Positions 36,272 through 45,890 of a stretch of 64,000 nucleotides of DNA are shown piece by piece. Each line of letters opens with the position of its first letter. Positions within the stretch are counted from its first letter, which is position 1. The notes beneath the pieces were generated by a model. It did not search any database and had not been told where the DNA came from. It was given only the letters and a program-made list of their open reading frames with translations. Origin of the DNA: Cellulophaga fucicola. GTDB taxonomy: Bacteria; Bacteroidota; Bacteroidia; Flavobacteriales; Flavobacteriaceae. Position numbers and translations under genes: made by a program. The stretch spans positions 43,622 to 107,621 of the forward strand of contig NZ_FPIY01000007.1 of the NCBI RefSeq assembly GCF_900119145.1, in the 5' to 3' direction.

Positions 36272-37048
36272 TTAACCTAACTTATTATTTAACTTACTAA
36301 GCTTAATTTGCGTTAGTACTTTTTTAGTGTAAAGAGGAAAATCGGCATTTAAAATCCACCCAAAATAACCAGGTTCTTTTTCTAAAACAGCATCTACTTT
36401 TTTTCCTTTGTGCTTACCAAAAGAAAAAGCAGCATCGCCATCTTTATCTATTATAATAAAACCAGCAAAATCTACAAATTTTCTACGCGTAGTAAATTCT
36501 GATAATTTTTTAATATCGTTTTCTAATTCTGGGTAACGATCTAACTGAGATTTTAAAACCTCGTATGTTGCATTAGTATCTGCAGCAGCACTATGTGCAT
36601 TGGTTAAATCTTTATCGCAATAGAATTTATAAGCAGCCTCTAATGTTCTTTTCTCCATTTTATGAAAAATAGTCTGTACATCTACAGAAACTGTGTTTTT
36701 CATATCAAAATCTACATCTGCACGTAACATTTCTTCTGCTAGAAGTGGAATATCAAACCTATCTGAATTGTACCCTCCTAAATCGCAATCTTTAATCATT
36801 GCATAAATTTCTTTAGACAATGCTGCAAAAGTTGGCTCATTAGCAACTTTCTCGTTTGTAATACCATGTACTGCTATTACCTCTTCTGGAATTTGCATTT
36901 CTGGATTTACCAACCACGTTTTGCTTTCTTTATTTCCGTTAGGATATACTTTTAAAATGGAAATCTCTACCACTCTATCTTTAGCCACGTTTATTCCTGT
37001 TGTTTCTAAATCGAAAAAACATATTGGTCGTGTTAACTTTAAATCCAT
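36272..37048 (-). CDS. DEDDh 3'-5' exonuclease (DnaQ-like)
   Basis: The 258-residue protein has Exo I FFDLETTGINV (about residue 11), the mid-domain Asp in GGYNSDRFDIPLL and the closing H-x4-D in HSAAADTNATYEVL (about 155). The C-terminal segment AFSFGKHKGKKVDAVLEKEPGYFGWIL resembles the extra domain of exonuclease X-like proteins. It is a candidate for DNA repair rather than the replicative proofreading subunit. Confidence 0.9.
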   Translation of the reverse strand: MDLKLTRPICFFDLETTGINVAKDRVVEISILKVYPNGNKESKTWLVNPEMQIPEEVIAVHGITNEKVANEPTFAALSKEIYAMIKDCDLGGYNSDRFDIPLLAEEMLRADVDFDMKNTVSVDVQTIFHKMEKRTLEAAYKFYCDKDLTNAHSAAADTNATYEVLKSQLDRYPELENDIKKLSEFTTRRKFVDFAGFIIIDKDGDAAFSFGKHKGKKVDAVLEKEPGYFGWILNADFPLYTKKVLTQIKLSKLNNKLG

Positions 37049-37117
37049 TTTATTTCTATTTTATCACAAATATAGATGAATAGCTACTTTTACGAAAAGG
37101 AAAATAAGTATAAAAAA

Positions 37118-37144
37118 AAATGCTCTGTAAAAAACAGAGCATTT
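37118..37144 (-). terminator. Terminator after the E2 gene
   Basis: Stem AAATGCTCTG/CAGAGCATTT with a seven-base A-rich loop and an A-run that reads as U on the minus strand, 29 bases past the stop. Confidence 0.75.
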
Positions 37145-37172
37145 CTATACTATTAAAGCAATTATACGCTTT

Positions 37173-38510
37173 TTAAATCTCTCTATTTACATCCCAAGCC
37201 TCTAGATAATCTGCTACAGCTTTAATAAACATACCACCTAAAGCACCATTTACAACACGGTGATCATAACTATGCGATAAGAACATTTTAGAACGTATAC
37301 CTATAAAATCTCCCTCTGGTGTCTCTATAACAGAAGGTACTTTACGTATTGCTCCTAATGCTAAAATAGCAACTTGTGGCTGGTTAATAATTGGCGTACC
37401 AAACACACTACCAAATGTGCCAACATTTGTTACTGTATATGTACCACCTTGAATATCATCTGGCTTTAAAGCATTGTTTCTAGATCTGTTTGCCAAATCG
37501 TTTACAACTTTTGCCATACCAACTAAGTTTAACTGATCTGCATTTTTAATTACAGGCACAATTAAATTACCGTCTGGTAAAGCTGCTGCCATACCTATAT
37601 TTATATTTTTCTTTTTTATTACAGAATCGCCATCAAAAGAAATATTGATTAACGGGAACTTTTTAATAGCAAATGCTACAGCTTCCATAAAAATTGGAGT
37701 AAACGTTAGTTTTTCTCCTTCTCTTTTTTGAAAAGCATCTTTAGTTTTATTTCTCCAGTTTACAAGATTAGTAACATCTACTTCTATAAAACTCTGTACG
37801 TGCGCAGATGTAGATATACTAGACGTCATATGTTGGGCAATTAACTTACCCATACGAGATAACGGAACAACCTCATCTCCTGCTGATGCAACAACTGGCG
37901 CTGCTTTAGGAGCTTGTGCTTTTGGCGCAACTGATGCTGGAGCCGCTTGTGCAGCAGCAACACTACCATTATTACTAGGTGCTGTTCTATTTTCTACATA
38001 ATCTAATATGTCTTTCTTTGTTACTCTGCCTTCTTTACCTGTACCAACTATTGCGTCTAATTCTGCAACAGAAATACCTTCTTCTTTAGCTATGTTTTTA
38101 ACTAAAGGAGAGTAAAATTTTTCTGTATCACTAAAATCTTGTGGCGCAGCAACAGTCTCTTTAGCTACCGCAATAGAGCTCTCTATAGCAGCAACTTCTG
38201 GTGTTGTATCAACTTTATCTTCAACCTTAGTATTATTAGCATCTGTCGCAACAGTAGTTCCTGCATCTCCAGAAACTTCTATTATAGCAACAGTCTGGCC
38301 AACTTGTACTACATCATCAACATCAAAAAGCATTTCAACCAATACACCTTCTACTTCAGAAGGTACTTCAGAATCTACTTTATCTGTGGCAATTTCAAAA
38401 ACAGCCTCATCCATCTCAATGGTATCTCCTACCTGCTTTAACCAAGTAGTTAATGTTGCTTCTGCAACACTTTCACCCATCTGAGGTAATTTTAATTCAA
38501 ACTTTGACAT
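37173..38510 (-). CDS. 2-oxoacid dehydrogenase E2 (dihydrolipoamide acyltransferase), likely branched-chain type
   Basis: The 445-residue protein has one lipoyl domain (EIATDKVDSEVPSEVEG, lipoyl-Lys about 44), an Ala/Pro-rich linker, an E3-binding domain (FYSPLVKNIAKEEGISVAELD, about 132) and the acyltransferase core from about 215. The catalytic motif reads DHRVVNG where the family has HRxxDG, so residue 421 (codon 37250-37248, AAT) is Asn, not Asp. A TATTTTTG box lies at 38555-38548. The single lipoyl domain suggests a branched-chain or mixed-substrate complex. E1 and E3 genes are not here. Confidence 0.92.
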   Translation of the reverse strand: MSKFELKLPQMGESVAEATLTTWLKQVGDTIEMDEAVFEIATDKVDSEVPSEVEGVLVEMLFDVDDVVQVGQTVAIIEVSGDAGTTVATDANNTKVEDKVDTTPEVAAIESSIAVAKETVAAPQDFSDTEKFYSPLVKNIAKEEGISVAELDAIVGTGKEGRVTKKDILDYVENRTAPSNNGSVAAAQAAPASVAPKAQAPKAAPVVASAGDEVVPLSRMGKLIAQHMTSSISTSAHVQSFIEVDVTNLVNWRNKTKDAFQKREGEKLTFTPIFMEAVAFAIKKFPLINISFDGDSVIKKKNINIGMAAALPDGNLIVPVIKNADQLNLVGMAKVVNDLANRSRNNALKPDDIQGGTYTVTNVGTFGSVFGTPIINQPQVAILALGAIRKVPSVIETPEGDFIGIRSKMFLSHSYDHRVVNGALGGMFIKAVADYLEAWDVNREI

Positions 38511-38547
38511 ATCACTATTTTAAAAGCAAATTATATACTTAATTTTA

Positions 38548-38555
38548 CAAAAATA
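38548..38555 (-). promoter_or_regulatory. -7 promoter box of the E2 gene
   Basis: The minus strand reads TATTTTTG, 37 bases upstream of the ATG at 38510. Confidence 0.4.
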
Positions 38556-38608
38556 ACAATTAAAACACCATTTAACTGTATTTAGTGCATTTATTTTAAT
38601 TTAAACCA

Positions 38609-39226
38609 TTACAATTTTAAAGAATTCTCAAAAGGAACCCTGTTTAAAATACTCCTACCCAATGTAACCTCATCTGCATATTCTAGCTCATCACCAACTG
38701 CTATACCACGCGCTATAGTAGATGTTTTTAAGTCTAAACTTTCTATCTGTTTATAAATATAAAAGTTAGTTGTATCACCTTCCATTGTAGAACTTAAAGC
38801 AAAAATAAGTTCTTTTATAATACCTTCTTTTGATTTATTAACCAAAGAATTTATAGTTAAGTTCTGCGGACCTACACCTTCCATTGGAGATATTCTACCT
38901 CCTAAAACGTGATATAACCCTCTGTATTGCCCTGTGTTTTCTATTGCCATTACATCTCTAATATCTTCTACCACACAAACCAAAGACTCATCTCTTTTAG
39001 GATTTGCACAAATTTCGCACAAGGCAACGTCTGATATATTATGGCAGTTAGAACAAAACTTAATTTCTTCTCTTAGCTTTAACAAACTAGTAGACAATGC
39101 GGTAGTTTGATCTTTGGGTTGCTTTAATAAATGTAATGCTAAACGCAAAGCTGTTCGCTTGCCAATTCCTGGCAACTGAGAAATTTCATACACTGCATTT
39201 TCTAACAACTTAGAAGAGAATTCCAT
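38609..39226 (-). CDS. recR: Recombination protein RecR
   Basis: The 205-residue protein works with RecF and RecO in gap repair by recombination. It shows the helix-hairpin-helix start ([20 protein letters not shown]), the C4 zinc finger ([16 protein letters not shown]) and the Toprim domain ([30 protein letters not shown]). A TAAATTTG box lies at 39251-39244. It diverges from the symporter gene. Confidence 0.97.
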   Translation of the reverse strand: MEFSSKLLENAVYEISQLPGIGKRTALRLALHLLKQPKDQTTALSTSLLKLREEIKFCSNCHNISDVALCEICANPKRDESLVCVVEDIRDVMAIENTGQYRGLYHVLGGRISPMEGVGPQNLTINSLVNKSKEGIIKELIFALSSTMEGDTTNFYIYKQIESLDLKTSTIARGIAVGDELEYADEVTLGRSILNRVPFENSLKL

Positions 39227-39243
39227 TCAATTATTTTTCTATA

Positions 39244-39251
39244 CAAATTTA
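39244..39251 (-). promoter_or_regulatory. -7 promoter box of recR
   Basis: The minus strand reads TAAATTTG, 17 bases before the recR ATG. Confidence 0.4.
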
Positions 39252-39335
39252 CAATATATTCTTGTTATTTATGAAGGATTAATACCTATGATGATATTTT
39301 TTCTTTTTGTACTTTGCACCCGTAATTTACGCATT

Positions 39336-40802
39336 ATGACATCTACACATATCCTAATTCTTATAGGTTGTTACTTTTTGGTATTACTACTAATATCTTA
39401 CTTAACCGGAAAAAACGATTCGAACGAAGATTTTTTTAAAGCCGGAAAACAATCTCCATGGTACATTGTAGCTTTTGGTATGGTTGGGGCGTCTTTATCT
39501 GGCGTTACATTTATATCTGTTCCTGGCTGGGTACAAGGATCACAGTTTAGCTATATGCAAGTTGTTTTTGGTTATTTGGTAGGTTACTTTGTTATAGCAT
39601 ACCTACTAATGCCTATTTACTATAAACTTAACGTAACCTCTATTTACGAGTATTTAAAAGAGCGTTTTGGTATTGTTAGTTACAAAACAGGAGCTTTCTT
39701 TTTCTTTATATCTAGGGTGTTAGGTGCCTCTTTTAGATTGTTTTTAGTTGCTTTAGTGTTACAGCAATTTGTTTTTGACGACTTAAACATTCCGTTTGAA
39801 ATTACTGTAACCCTATCTATATTACTTATATGGATCTATACTTTTAAAGGCGGAATAAAAACTATTGTCTGGACAGATACACTACAAACATTGTTTATGC
39901 TTATCTCAGTTGGCTTATCTATTTACTTTATAACAGATAAGTTAGAGCTTGGCTTAGGAGAGTTGTTAGCATCTGATGAACTTAAACAATACAACAAGAT
40001 ATTTTATACCGATAGCTTCCTTGCTAAAAACCATTTTATAAAATCATTTTTTGGAGGTATGTTTATTGCTATTTGTATGACAGGCTTAGACCAAGATATG
40101 ATGCAAAAAAACCTAAGTTGCAAAACATTAAAAGATGCACAGAAAAATATGGTTTCTTTTAGCTTAGTATTGGTAGTTGTTAACTTTATCTTTTTATTAT
40201 TAGGAGCTCTTTTATTTATCTATGCTAATAAATTTAATATTACTACACCTTCTCTTGGAGGCGTAGGCGAACCTAAAACAGATTTACTTTTTCCTGAAAT
40301 TGCCTTAAATAGCGGATTAGGAATTACAATAGCCATAACATTTATGCTGGGTTTAATAGCTGCAGCATACAGTAGTGCAGATAGTGCACTTACATCTTTA
40401 ACAACTTCTTTTTGTGTAGATTTCTTAGGAATTGAAAAAAAGCCAGAGAAAGAACAAAAGAAACTGCGTAAACTTACTCATATAGGTATGAGTGTTTTAC
40501 TTATTATTGTTATTATAATATTTAAAAACATCCTAGACCGCAACGTTATAGACAGCTTACTTACTGTTGCTACCTATACATACGGACCTCTACTTGGCTT
40601 ATTTGCATTTGGTATTTTTACAAAACATAAAATAAAGGACAAATGGTCTTGGCTAGTTGCAATATTACCCGTTTTTCTTATTTTGTTAATTTCTAATATA
40701 CCAGCTGAAAAACTTGGAGGCTATATTGTTGGATATGAATTGCTACCAATTAACGGTTTACTTACCTTTTTTGGTCTTTGGTTGATACGTGAAAAAGAAT
40801 AA
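39336..40802 (+). CDS. Sodium:solute symporter (SSS family)
   Basis: The membrane protein has about 488 residues and 13 or so helices. SSS features include [33 protein letters not shown] near the N-terminus, the sodium-site area [14 protein letters not shown] (about residue 348) and [14 protein letters not shown]. The substrate cannot be assigned. I choose the ATG at 39336: a promoter-like TACTTTG at 39310-39316 lies downstream of the in-frame start at 39288, which would therefore not be transcribed. Confidence 0.9.
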   Translation: MTSTHILILIGCYFLVLLLISYLTGKNDSNEDFFKAGKQSPWYIVAFGMVGASLSGVTFISVPGWVQGSQFSYMQVVFGYLVGYFVIAYLLMPIYYKLNVTSIYEYLKERFGIVSYKTGAFFFFISRVLGASFRLFLVALVLQQFVFDDLNIPFEITVTLSILLIWIYTFKGGIKTIVWTDTLQTLFMLISVGLSIYFITDKLELGLGELLASDELKQYNKIFYTDSFLAKNHFIKSFFGGMFIAICMTGLDQDMMQKNLSCKTLKDAQKNMVSFSLVLVVVNFIFLLLGALLFIYANKFNITTPSLGGVGEPKTDLLFPEIALNSGLGITIAITFMLGLIAAAYSSADSALTSLTTSFCVDFLGIEKKPEKEQKKLRKLTHIGMSVLLIIVIIIFKNILDRNVIDSLLTVATYTYGPLLGLFAFGIFTKHKIKDKWSWLVAILPVFLILLISNIPAEKLGGYIVGYELLPINGLLTFFGLWLIREKE

Positions 40803-40881
40803 AATCAATTTTAAAAATCTTAACAAAAAGTTAAATATTTATTATTTGTAATATTTTTTAACTCGCAATATATTTTTAAAT

Positions 40882-41241
40882 TTAATATTGATTTGTAGCT
40901 AATAAAACTAAAGTACAAGCCTCCAAAACCTCTATATTATTCTTTTTCAGGATTTTATAAAATTCAGGATTTTCTGTTCCGGGATTAAATATTACTCGTT
41001 TTGGTTGTAATTTTACTATAGAATTGTAATATTCTACCTGCCTAGATGGGTTTAAATACAAAGTAACTGTATTTATATTTTGAAAATCCGTTAAATTATC
41101 TTTAATTTGGAGCTGTAAAATAGTCCCTAAATTTTTACCAAACGCTACTGTTGTTATTTTCTTTTCTAATAGTTTCTTTACAGCAAGATAACTATATCGA
41201 TTCGGATTCAACGAAGCACCAAAAACAAGGGTTTTAGACAT
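40882..41241 (-). CDS. CoA-binding domain protein
   Basis: The 119-residue single-domain Rossmann protein of the CoA_binding_2 family shows VFGASLNPNRYSYLAVKKLL, TVTLYLNPSRQVEYY and RVIFNPGTENPE. Small proteins of this kind bind CoA or nucleotides; no reaction is known. It stands alone between two regions without clear promoters. The 222-base stretch from 41242 to 41463 upstream holds only the fabH terminator. Confidence 0.9.
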   Translation of the reverse strand: MSKTLVFGASLNPNRYSYLAVKKLLEKKITTVAFGKNLGTILQLQIKDNLTDFQNINTVTLYLNPSRQVEYYNSIVKLQPKRVIFNPGTENPEFYKILKKNNIEVLEACTLVLLATNQY

Positions 41242-41408
41242 TTTTTGAAAATTTAATGTTAAATTTTGTTAACTAATGTAACTTTATTGTAAAATAAACG
41301 TCTAATAGCTAACTAGTTATTATTAAAGACATTTAAGATAAGGTCATTGATAACGCTGTATTTTTATAGTTAATGGTTAGTGTTTAGTATAGCCTATCGA
41401 TGACAAAG

Positions 41409-41436
41409 AAGCCCAGAGTTTTATAACTCTGGGCTT
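41409..41436 (-). terminator. Terminator after fabH
   Basis: Perfect 12-bp stem AAGCCCAGAGTT/AACTCTGGGCTT with loop TTAT. The minus-strand T-tract is interrupted (CTTCTTTG), so strength is uncertain. Confidence 0.7.
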
Positions 41437-41463
41437 TGTGTTTTTATAAAGGTTAGGTTCTGG

Positions 41464-42474
41464 TTACCATTTAATTACCACACTCCCCCAAGTAAAGCCA
41501 CTACCAAAGGCTGCTAAAACGACTAAGTCGCCCTTTTTAACTTTACCTTGTTCCCAAGCCTCTGTTAATGCTATTGGTATAGATGCTGCTGTTGTATTAC
41601 CATATTTCATAATATTATTAAAAACCTGATCATCATTTAACTTAAACTTCTTCTGTATAAACTGAGAAATTCTAAGGTTTGCCTGGTGTGGTACTAGCAT
41701 ATCAATATCAGATACTTCTAAATTATTAGCCTGTAACCCTTCCATAATAACCTCACTAAAACGAACTACTGCATTTTTAAATACAAATTGTCCATTCATA
41801 TACGGAAAATAAGACTCGTCATTAGGATCGTTCTCTTCTATAATATCTGTAACCCAACGCTTACCCATACCTGGAGCAATTAAAGATAATTCTTCTGCGT
41901 GTTGCCCTTCAGAATGTAAATGCGTAGATAAAATACCAGTATCTGTATCTTCTGCCCTACTTAATATTGCTGCTCCTGCACCATCACCAAAAATTACCGA
42001 GACACCTCTACCGCGTGTAGACATATCTAATCCGTGAGAATGTAATTCAGATCCTATTACTAGAACATTTTTATACATTCCGCTTTTTATATATTGGTCT
42101 GCCACAGAAATAGCATAAACAAAACCAGAACACTGGTTTCTAACATCTAAAGCACCAACAGTTTTTATGCCTAAATCTCTTTGTACTAAAACCCCTGGTC
42201 CTGGAAAATAATAATCTGGACTTAGTGTAGCAAAAACAATAAAGTCAATATCATCCTTATCTATACCAGCACGCTCTATAGCAATTTTGGCAGCTTTAAC
42301 GCCCATTGTAGTAGTTGTATCGCCATCACCTTTTACTACGTGTCTTCTTTCTTTAATACCTGTACGTTCTTGTATCCAAGCGTCATTGGTATCCATCACC
42401 TTAGACAAATCATCGTTTGTAACCACGTTTTCTGGCACATAATGACCTAACCCTGTTATTTTTGAATTATACAT
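41464..42474 (-). CDS. fabH: 3-oxoacyl-ACP synthase III (KAS III)
   Basis: The 336-residue thiolase-fold enzyme starts fatty acid chains by condensing acyl-CoA with malonyl-ACP. The Cys-His-Asn triad is visible: DVRNQCSGFVYAI (about residue 115), VPHQANLRI (about 265) and YGNTTAASIPIAL (about 295). GFGSGFTWG closes the protein. It stands alone rather than with other fab genes, so it may be a second FabH for branched-chain or secondary starter units. Confidence 0.93.
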   Translation of the reverse strand: MYNSKITGLGHYVPENVVTNDDLSKVMDTNDAWIQERTGIKERRHVVKGDGDTTTTMGVKAAKIAIERAGIDKDDIDFIVFATLSPDYYFPGPGVLVQRDLGIKTVGALDVRNQCSGFVYAISVADQYIKSGMYKNVLVIGSELHSHGLDMSTRGRGVSVIFGDGAGAAILSRAEDTDTGILSTHLHSEGQHAEELSLIAPGMGKRWVTDIIEENDPNDESYFPYMNGQFVFKNAVVRFSEVIMEGLQANNLEVSDIDMLVPHQANLRISQFIQKKFKLNDDQVFNNIMKYGNTTAASIPIALTEAWEQGKVKKGDLVVLAAFGSGFTWGSVVIKW

Positions 42475-42602
42475 ATTTTCTACTTTAAAATCTTATTTCT
42501 TTAGGTCAAAACCCTATTTAAGGTTGCAATATATAAATAATGATAATTTTTATTTGCAATAGATTGAAGATAACCAAAAAAACTGATAATTAACGCAAGG
42601 TG

Positions 42603-42651
42603 TGCCAGTTTGTCATAGTAACCTTAATTGGTATTTTATTTGCCATAGTAA
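42603..42651. promoter_or_regulatory. Repeat-containing upstream region of htpG
   Basis: TTTGTCATAGTAA (42609-42621) and TTTGCCATAGTAA (42639-42651) are direct repeats with one mismatch and a 30-base period. The first copy also ends an imperfect dyad, TGCCAGTTTGTCA (42603-42615). This sits about 60-110 bases before htpG in a 239-base gap without another recognisable element. A heat-shock operator is a guess. Confidence 0.35.
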
Positions 42652-42713
42652 TTACAGAATTAAAAATAATAATCAGTTTCCCTCTTAGGGATTAAAAAAA
42701 ATACAATTTAATT

Positions 42714-44603
42714 ATGGCGACAGGTAAGATTAATGTATCCGTAGAGAATATTTTTCCACTTATAAAGAAGTTCCTTTATAGTGATCACGAGATATTTTTA
42801 CGCGAATTAATATCTAATGCTACAGATGCAACATTAAAATTAAAGCATTTAACTTCTATAGGTGAAGCTAAAGTAGAATATGGTAATCCAGTTATCGAAA
42901 TAAAAGTAGATAAAGAAGGAAAAAAAATACATATTATAGATCAAGGTCTAGGTATGACTGCAGACGAGGTTGAAAAATACATTAACCAAGTTGCTTTTTC
43001 TGGTGCTGAAGAATTTTTAGACAAGTACAAAGATTCTGCTAAAGATTCTGGTATTATTGGTCATTTTGGTCTTGGTTTTTACTCTGCCTTTATGGTTGCA
43101 GAAAAAGTAGAAATTATTACAAAAAGCTTTAAAGACGAGCCAGCAGCACATTGGACTTGTGATGGTTCTCCTAATTTTACATTAGAAGCAGCTGACAAGA
43201 CAGATCGTGGTACCGAAATTATTTTACACGTTGCAGAAGACTCTACTGAGTTTTTAGAAGAAGGTAAAATAAGTGAACTTTTAAACAAGTACAACAAATT
43301 TATGCCTGTACCAATTAAATTTGGTATGCGTACAGAAACTTTACCTAAGCCAGAAGATGCTAAGGAAGAAGATCCTGCACCTACACAAGAGGTAGACAAT
43401 ATTATAAATAACCCTAACCCTGCTTGGACAAAAGCTCCTGCAGATTTAAAAGAAGAAGACTATAAAGGTTTTTACAGAGAGTTATACCCAATGCAGTTTG
43501 AGGAGCCTTTGTTTAACATACACCTTAATGTAGACTACCCTTTTAACTTAACTGGTATTTTATATTTCCCTAAGTTAACAAACGATTTAAACGTACAAAA
43601 AGACCGTATACAATTGTACCAAAACCAAGTATTTGTTACAGATAATGTAGAAGGTATTGTACCAGAGTTTTTAACTATGTTGCGTGGTGTTATAGATTCT
43701 CCAGATATACCATTAAATGTATCTAGATCTTACTTACAAGCAGATGGTGCTGTTAAAAAAATATCATCTTACATCTCTAAAAAAGTAGCTGATAAATTAG
43801 CTTCTTTATACAAGAATAACAGAGAAGATTTTGAAGCTAAGTGGAATGACATTAAAATTGTTATTGAATACGGAATGCTTTCTGATGATAAATTCTTTGA
43901 CAAGGCTGACAAATTTGCATTATACCCAACTGTAGACGGTGCTTTCTATACGTTTGAAGAATTACAGGAAAAATTAAAAGCTACGCAGACTGATAAGGAT
44001 AATAAATTAGTTCTTTTATATGCGTCTGATAAAGAAGCACAACACAGTTATATTGAAGCTGCAAAAGCTAAAGGATACGAGGTTCTATTACTAGATTCTC
44101 CTATTATTAGTCACTTAATGCAAAAATTAGAAACTTCTAAAGAGAATATTTCTTTTGCAAGAGTAGATGCAGACCACATAGATAATCTTATTAAGAAAGA
44201 TGAAGAGCAAATATCTAAACTTTCTGAAGAAGAAAAAGAAGCTCTTAAAAAAGAACTAGAAGAAACAATTACAAACAAAAGCTTTACTGTACAATTAGAA
44301 GCTATGGATAGTGCTGCTTCTCCTTTTACAATTACAGAGCCAGAGTTTATGCGTAGAATGAAAGAGATGCAACAAACCGGTGGCGGTGGTGGTATGTTTG
44401 GTATGGGTAATATGCCAGAAATGTACAACCTAATTGTTAACACAAACCACGCTTTGGTTTCTGAAATTCTAAATGCAGATGCTCCAGAAACTAAACAACG
44501 TTTAATAAACCAATCTTTAGATTTAGCACGCTTATCTAAAGGCTTATTAAAAGGTGAAGAGCTTACTAACTTTATTAAAAGAAGTTACGAAATGGTAAAG
44601 TAA
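42714..44603 (+). CDS. htpG: Molecular chaperone HtpG (Hsp90)
   Basis: The 629-residue Hsp90 has the GHKL ATPase N-domain with FLRELISNATDA, DQGLGMTADEV and IIGHFGLGFYSAFMVA. The middle domain includes YFPKLTNDLNVQKDRIQLYQNQVFV and LNVSRSYLQAD. The C-terminal dimerisation domain follows, with a Gly/Met-rich stretch (TGGGGGMFGMGNMPEMY). The length is normal for bacteria. It is a single-gene unit ended by a strong terminator. Confidence 0.97.
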   Translation: MATGKINVSVENIFPLIKKFLYSDHEIFLRELISNATDATLKLKHLTSIGEAKVEYGNPVIEIKVDKEGKKIHIIDQGLGMTADEVEKYINQVAFSGAEEFLDKYKDSAKDSGIIGHFGLGFYSAFMVAEKVEIITKSFKDEPAAHWTCDGSPNFTLEAADKTDRGTEIILHVAEDSTEFLEEGKISELLNKYNKFMPVPIKFGMRTETLPKPEDAKEEDPAPTQEVDNIINNPNPAWTKAPADLKEEDYKGFYRELYPMQFEEPLFNIHLNVDYPFNLTGILYFPKLTNDLNVQKDRIQLYQNQVFVTDNVEGIVPEFLTMLRGVIDSPDIPLNVSRSYLQADGAVKKISSYISKKVADKLASLYKNNREDFEAKWNDIKIVIEYGMLSDDKFFDKADKFALYPTVDGAFYTFEELQEKLKATQTDKDNKLVLLYASDKEAQHSYIEAAKAKGYEVLLLDSPIISHLMQKLETSKENISFARVDADHIDNLIKKDEEQISKLSEEEKEALKKELEETITNKSFTVQLEAMDSAASPFTITEPEFMRRMKEMQQTGGGGGMFGMGNMPEMYNLIVNTNHALVSEILNADAPETKQRLINQSLDLARLSKGLLKGEELTNFIKRSYEMVK

Positions 44604-44630
44604 TAAGTTCCTACAAGCTTTAAAATATAA

Positions 44631-44663
44631 AATCCGCATCAATTACTTGATGCGGATTTTTTT
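44631..44663 (+). terminator. Terminator after htpG
   Basis: Perfect 12-bp stem AATCCGCATCAA/TTGATGCGGATT with loop TTAC and a T-run. The truncated sigma frame from the other strand ends inside it. Confidence 0.88.
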
Positions 44664-44777
44664 ATACCTACAAGCAATTGCAAACATTGCATCGCAATAA
44701 TTTGTATACAACTGCACCTGAGATTTTTTATCTCCCTTTTTACAGCCTTCAATTATTTGGTTGGTGGTTTGTTGCAT
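44643..44777 (-). pseudogene. Truncated ECF sigma factor fragment (region 2 start only)
   Basis: The frame from the ATG at 44777 encodes about 44 residues. The stretch NQIIEGCKKGDKKSQVQLY, followed by TNYCDAMFAIACRY, matches the beginning of ECF sigma-70 region 2. Normal proteins continue for over 130 more residues, but here the frame stops inside the htpG terminator. No continuation is seen in other frames, so this looks like a deletion remnant, not a frameshift. In-frame codons extend upstream to about 44840. An intact ECF sigma gene lies 0.5 kb away. Confidence 0.6.
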
Positions 44778-44843
44778 AAATGTGTGTAAATATTCTATCT
44801 TAAAAACGATTGTCTTTTTAAAGGGTTTCATTTTTAACAAAAA

Positions 44844-44872
44844 AAGCCATCACTAAATTTTAGTGATGGCTT
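44844..44872 (-). terminator. Terminator after the anti-sigma-like gene
   Basis: Perfect 14-bp stem AAGCCATCACTAAA/TTTAGTGATGGCTT separated by one base, with an A-run giving U on the minus strand, 24 bases past the stop at 44897. Confidence 0.8.
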
Positions 44873-44896
44873 AAAAATAAGTAAGTTTTAAGGTAT

Positions 44897-45292
44897 TTAT
44901 ACCTGAAATTTATTTTTGTAATAATTTTTATAAATAGGCACCTGTATCAAAGTCATTACAGCCAAAGCCACTATACCATATAGTAAACTATTATTTAAAT
45001 GTATATTTTTAAATAGTGATGTTAGTACATTATAATTTGTATTTGGCAACCAATTTGGGTTTTCCTCTGTTCCAAAGAATGATAAATACACGCATAAGCC
45101 ACCTAATAAAACAAAAATAAATGCCCAAACTGGCTTAGATATTAAAGATGTATAGGTTGTTACAGTAGACGATTTTTCAACTGCTACTTTAGACATAATT
45201 AGGTCTGTAAAATCTACAGATGTTTTCTCTATTGGTAAAGACCGCATGGTTTTACCTATAAACTCGTCTATATTTTTTTGTTCCTTATCCAT
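44897..45292 (-). CDS. Small two-helix membrane protein, possible anti-sigma partner
   Basis: The 131-residue protein has a cytoplasmic start of about 50 residues (EQKNIDEFIGKTMRSLPIEK) and two membrane helices (about 53-70 and 98-118). It starts eight bases inside the end of the ECF sigma gene, the usual place for an anti-sigma factor. No zinc-binding HxxxCxxC motif is present, so it is not a classical ZAS anti-sigma. The role is inferred from position only. Confidence 0.8.
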   Translation of the reverse strand: MDKEQKNIDEFIGKTMRSLPIEKTSVDFTDLIMSKVAVEKSSTVTTYTSLISKPVWAFIFVLLGGLCVYLSFFGTEENPNWLPNTNYNVLTSLFKNIHLNNSLLYGIVALAVMTLIQVPIYKNYYKNKFQV

Positions 45293-45863
45293 ATATATTT
45301 ATTATTTCTGGAGAGATCTTAGTTTCTATTATTGCTGCTAATTTTTTTCTACTTCTAAACAATTTAACCTTTAAATTATTTACTGGTATTGCTGTTATTT
45401 TGGCTATTTCTTTTAGCGATAGCTCTTCAAAATAAAACAAGGTTAGTAAAGCACTTTCATCTGCTGCTAATAGCGCTATGCATTCTTGTATTGCAGCTGT
45501 ACGCTCTTTGTCTTGCATTTGCTCTAAAGCATTATCTATTGTATGCAAATTTCTTTCTGTTACATTTTCTATAGGTACAACCAAAGCATTTTTCTTTAGT
45601 TTTTTTAGTTTATCTAAACTTGTGTTATAAACCACCTTATATAGCCAAGTAGAAAATTTAGCATCTCCTTTAAACTTGTCTAATTTTATATACGCTTTTA
45701 CAAAAGCATCTTGTGCAACCTCTTCTGCTTCTTCTTTATTACGCAACATTCTAACAGCTAACGTAAAAACCATATCCTTATATTTATTTACAAGAAATGT
45801 ATAGGCTTGCGCGTCACCGGCAAGTATTTTGGTTATATAATATTGGTCGTTTGTATTAGTCAT
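45285..45863 (-). CDS. ECF RNA polymerase sigma factor
   Basis: The protein has about 192 residues from the ATG at 45863. Region 2 contains YKDMVFTLAVRMLRNKEEAEEVAQDAFVKAY and region 4 contains LFYFEELSLKEIAKITAIPVNNLKVKLFRSRKKL. Longer frames to 45941 would run over the divergent promoter region and add an unrelated tail. It shares an upstream region with a divergent DUF6249 gene and overlaps the membrane protein after it. Its target promoters are unknown. Confidence 0.9.
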   Translation of the reverse strand: MTNTNDQYYITKILAGDAQAYTFLVNKYKDMVFTLAVRMLRNKEEAEEVAQDAFVKAYIKLDKFKGDAKFSTWLYKVVYNTSLDKLKKLKKNALVVPIENVTERNLHTIDNALEQMQDKERTAAIQECIALLAADESALLTLFYFEELSLKEIAKITAIPVNNLKVKLFRSRKKLAAIIETKISPEIINIYG

Positions 45864-45890
45864 TTGTAGGTTAGACGACCTATTAATTGG

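Noticed and set aside
41242..41463. Small RNA or gene in the gap before the CoA-binding gene
   Set aside because: Only the fabH terminator stands out; no promoter pair or coding frame could be supported.
43079..43399. Minus-strand frames inside htpG (also 44111-44443)
   Set aside because: Antisense shadows of a highly conserved chaperone gene; low-complexity Ser/Ile composition and no family similarity.
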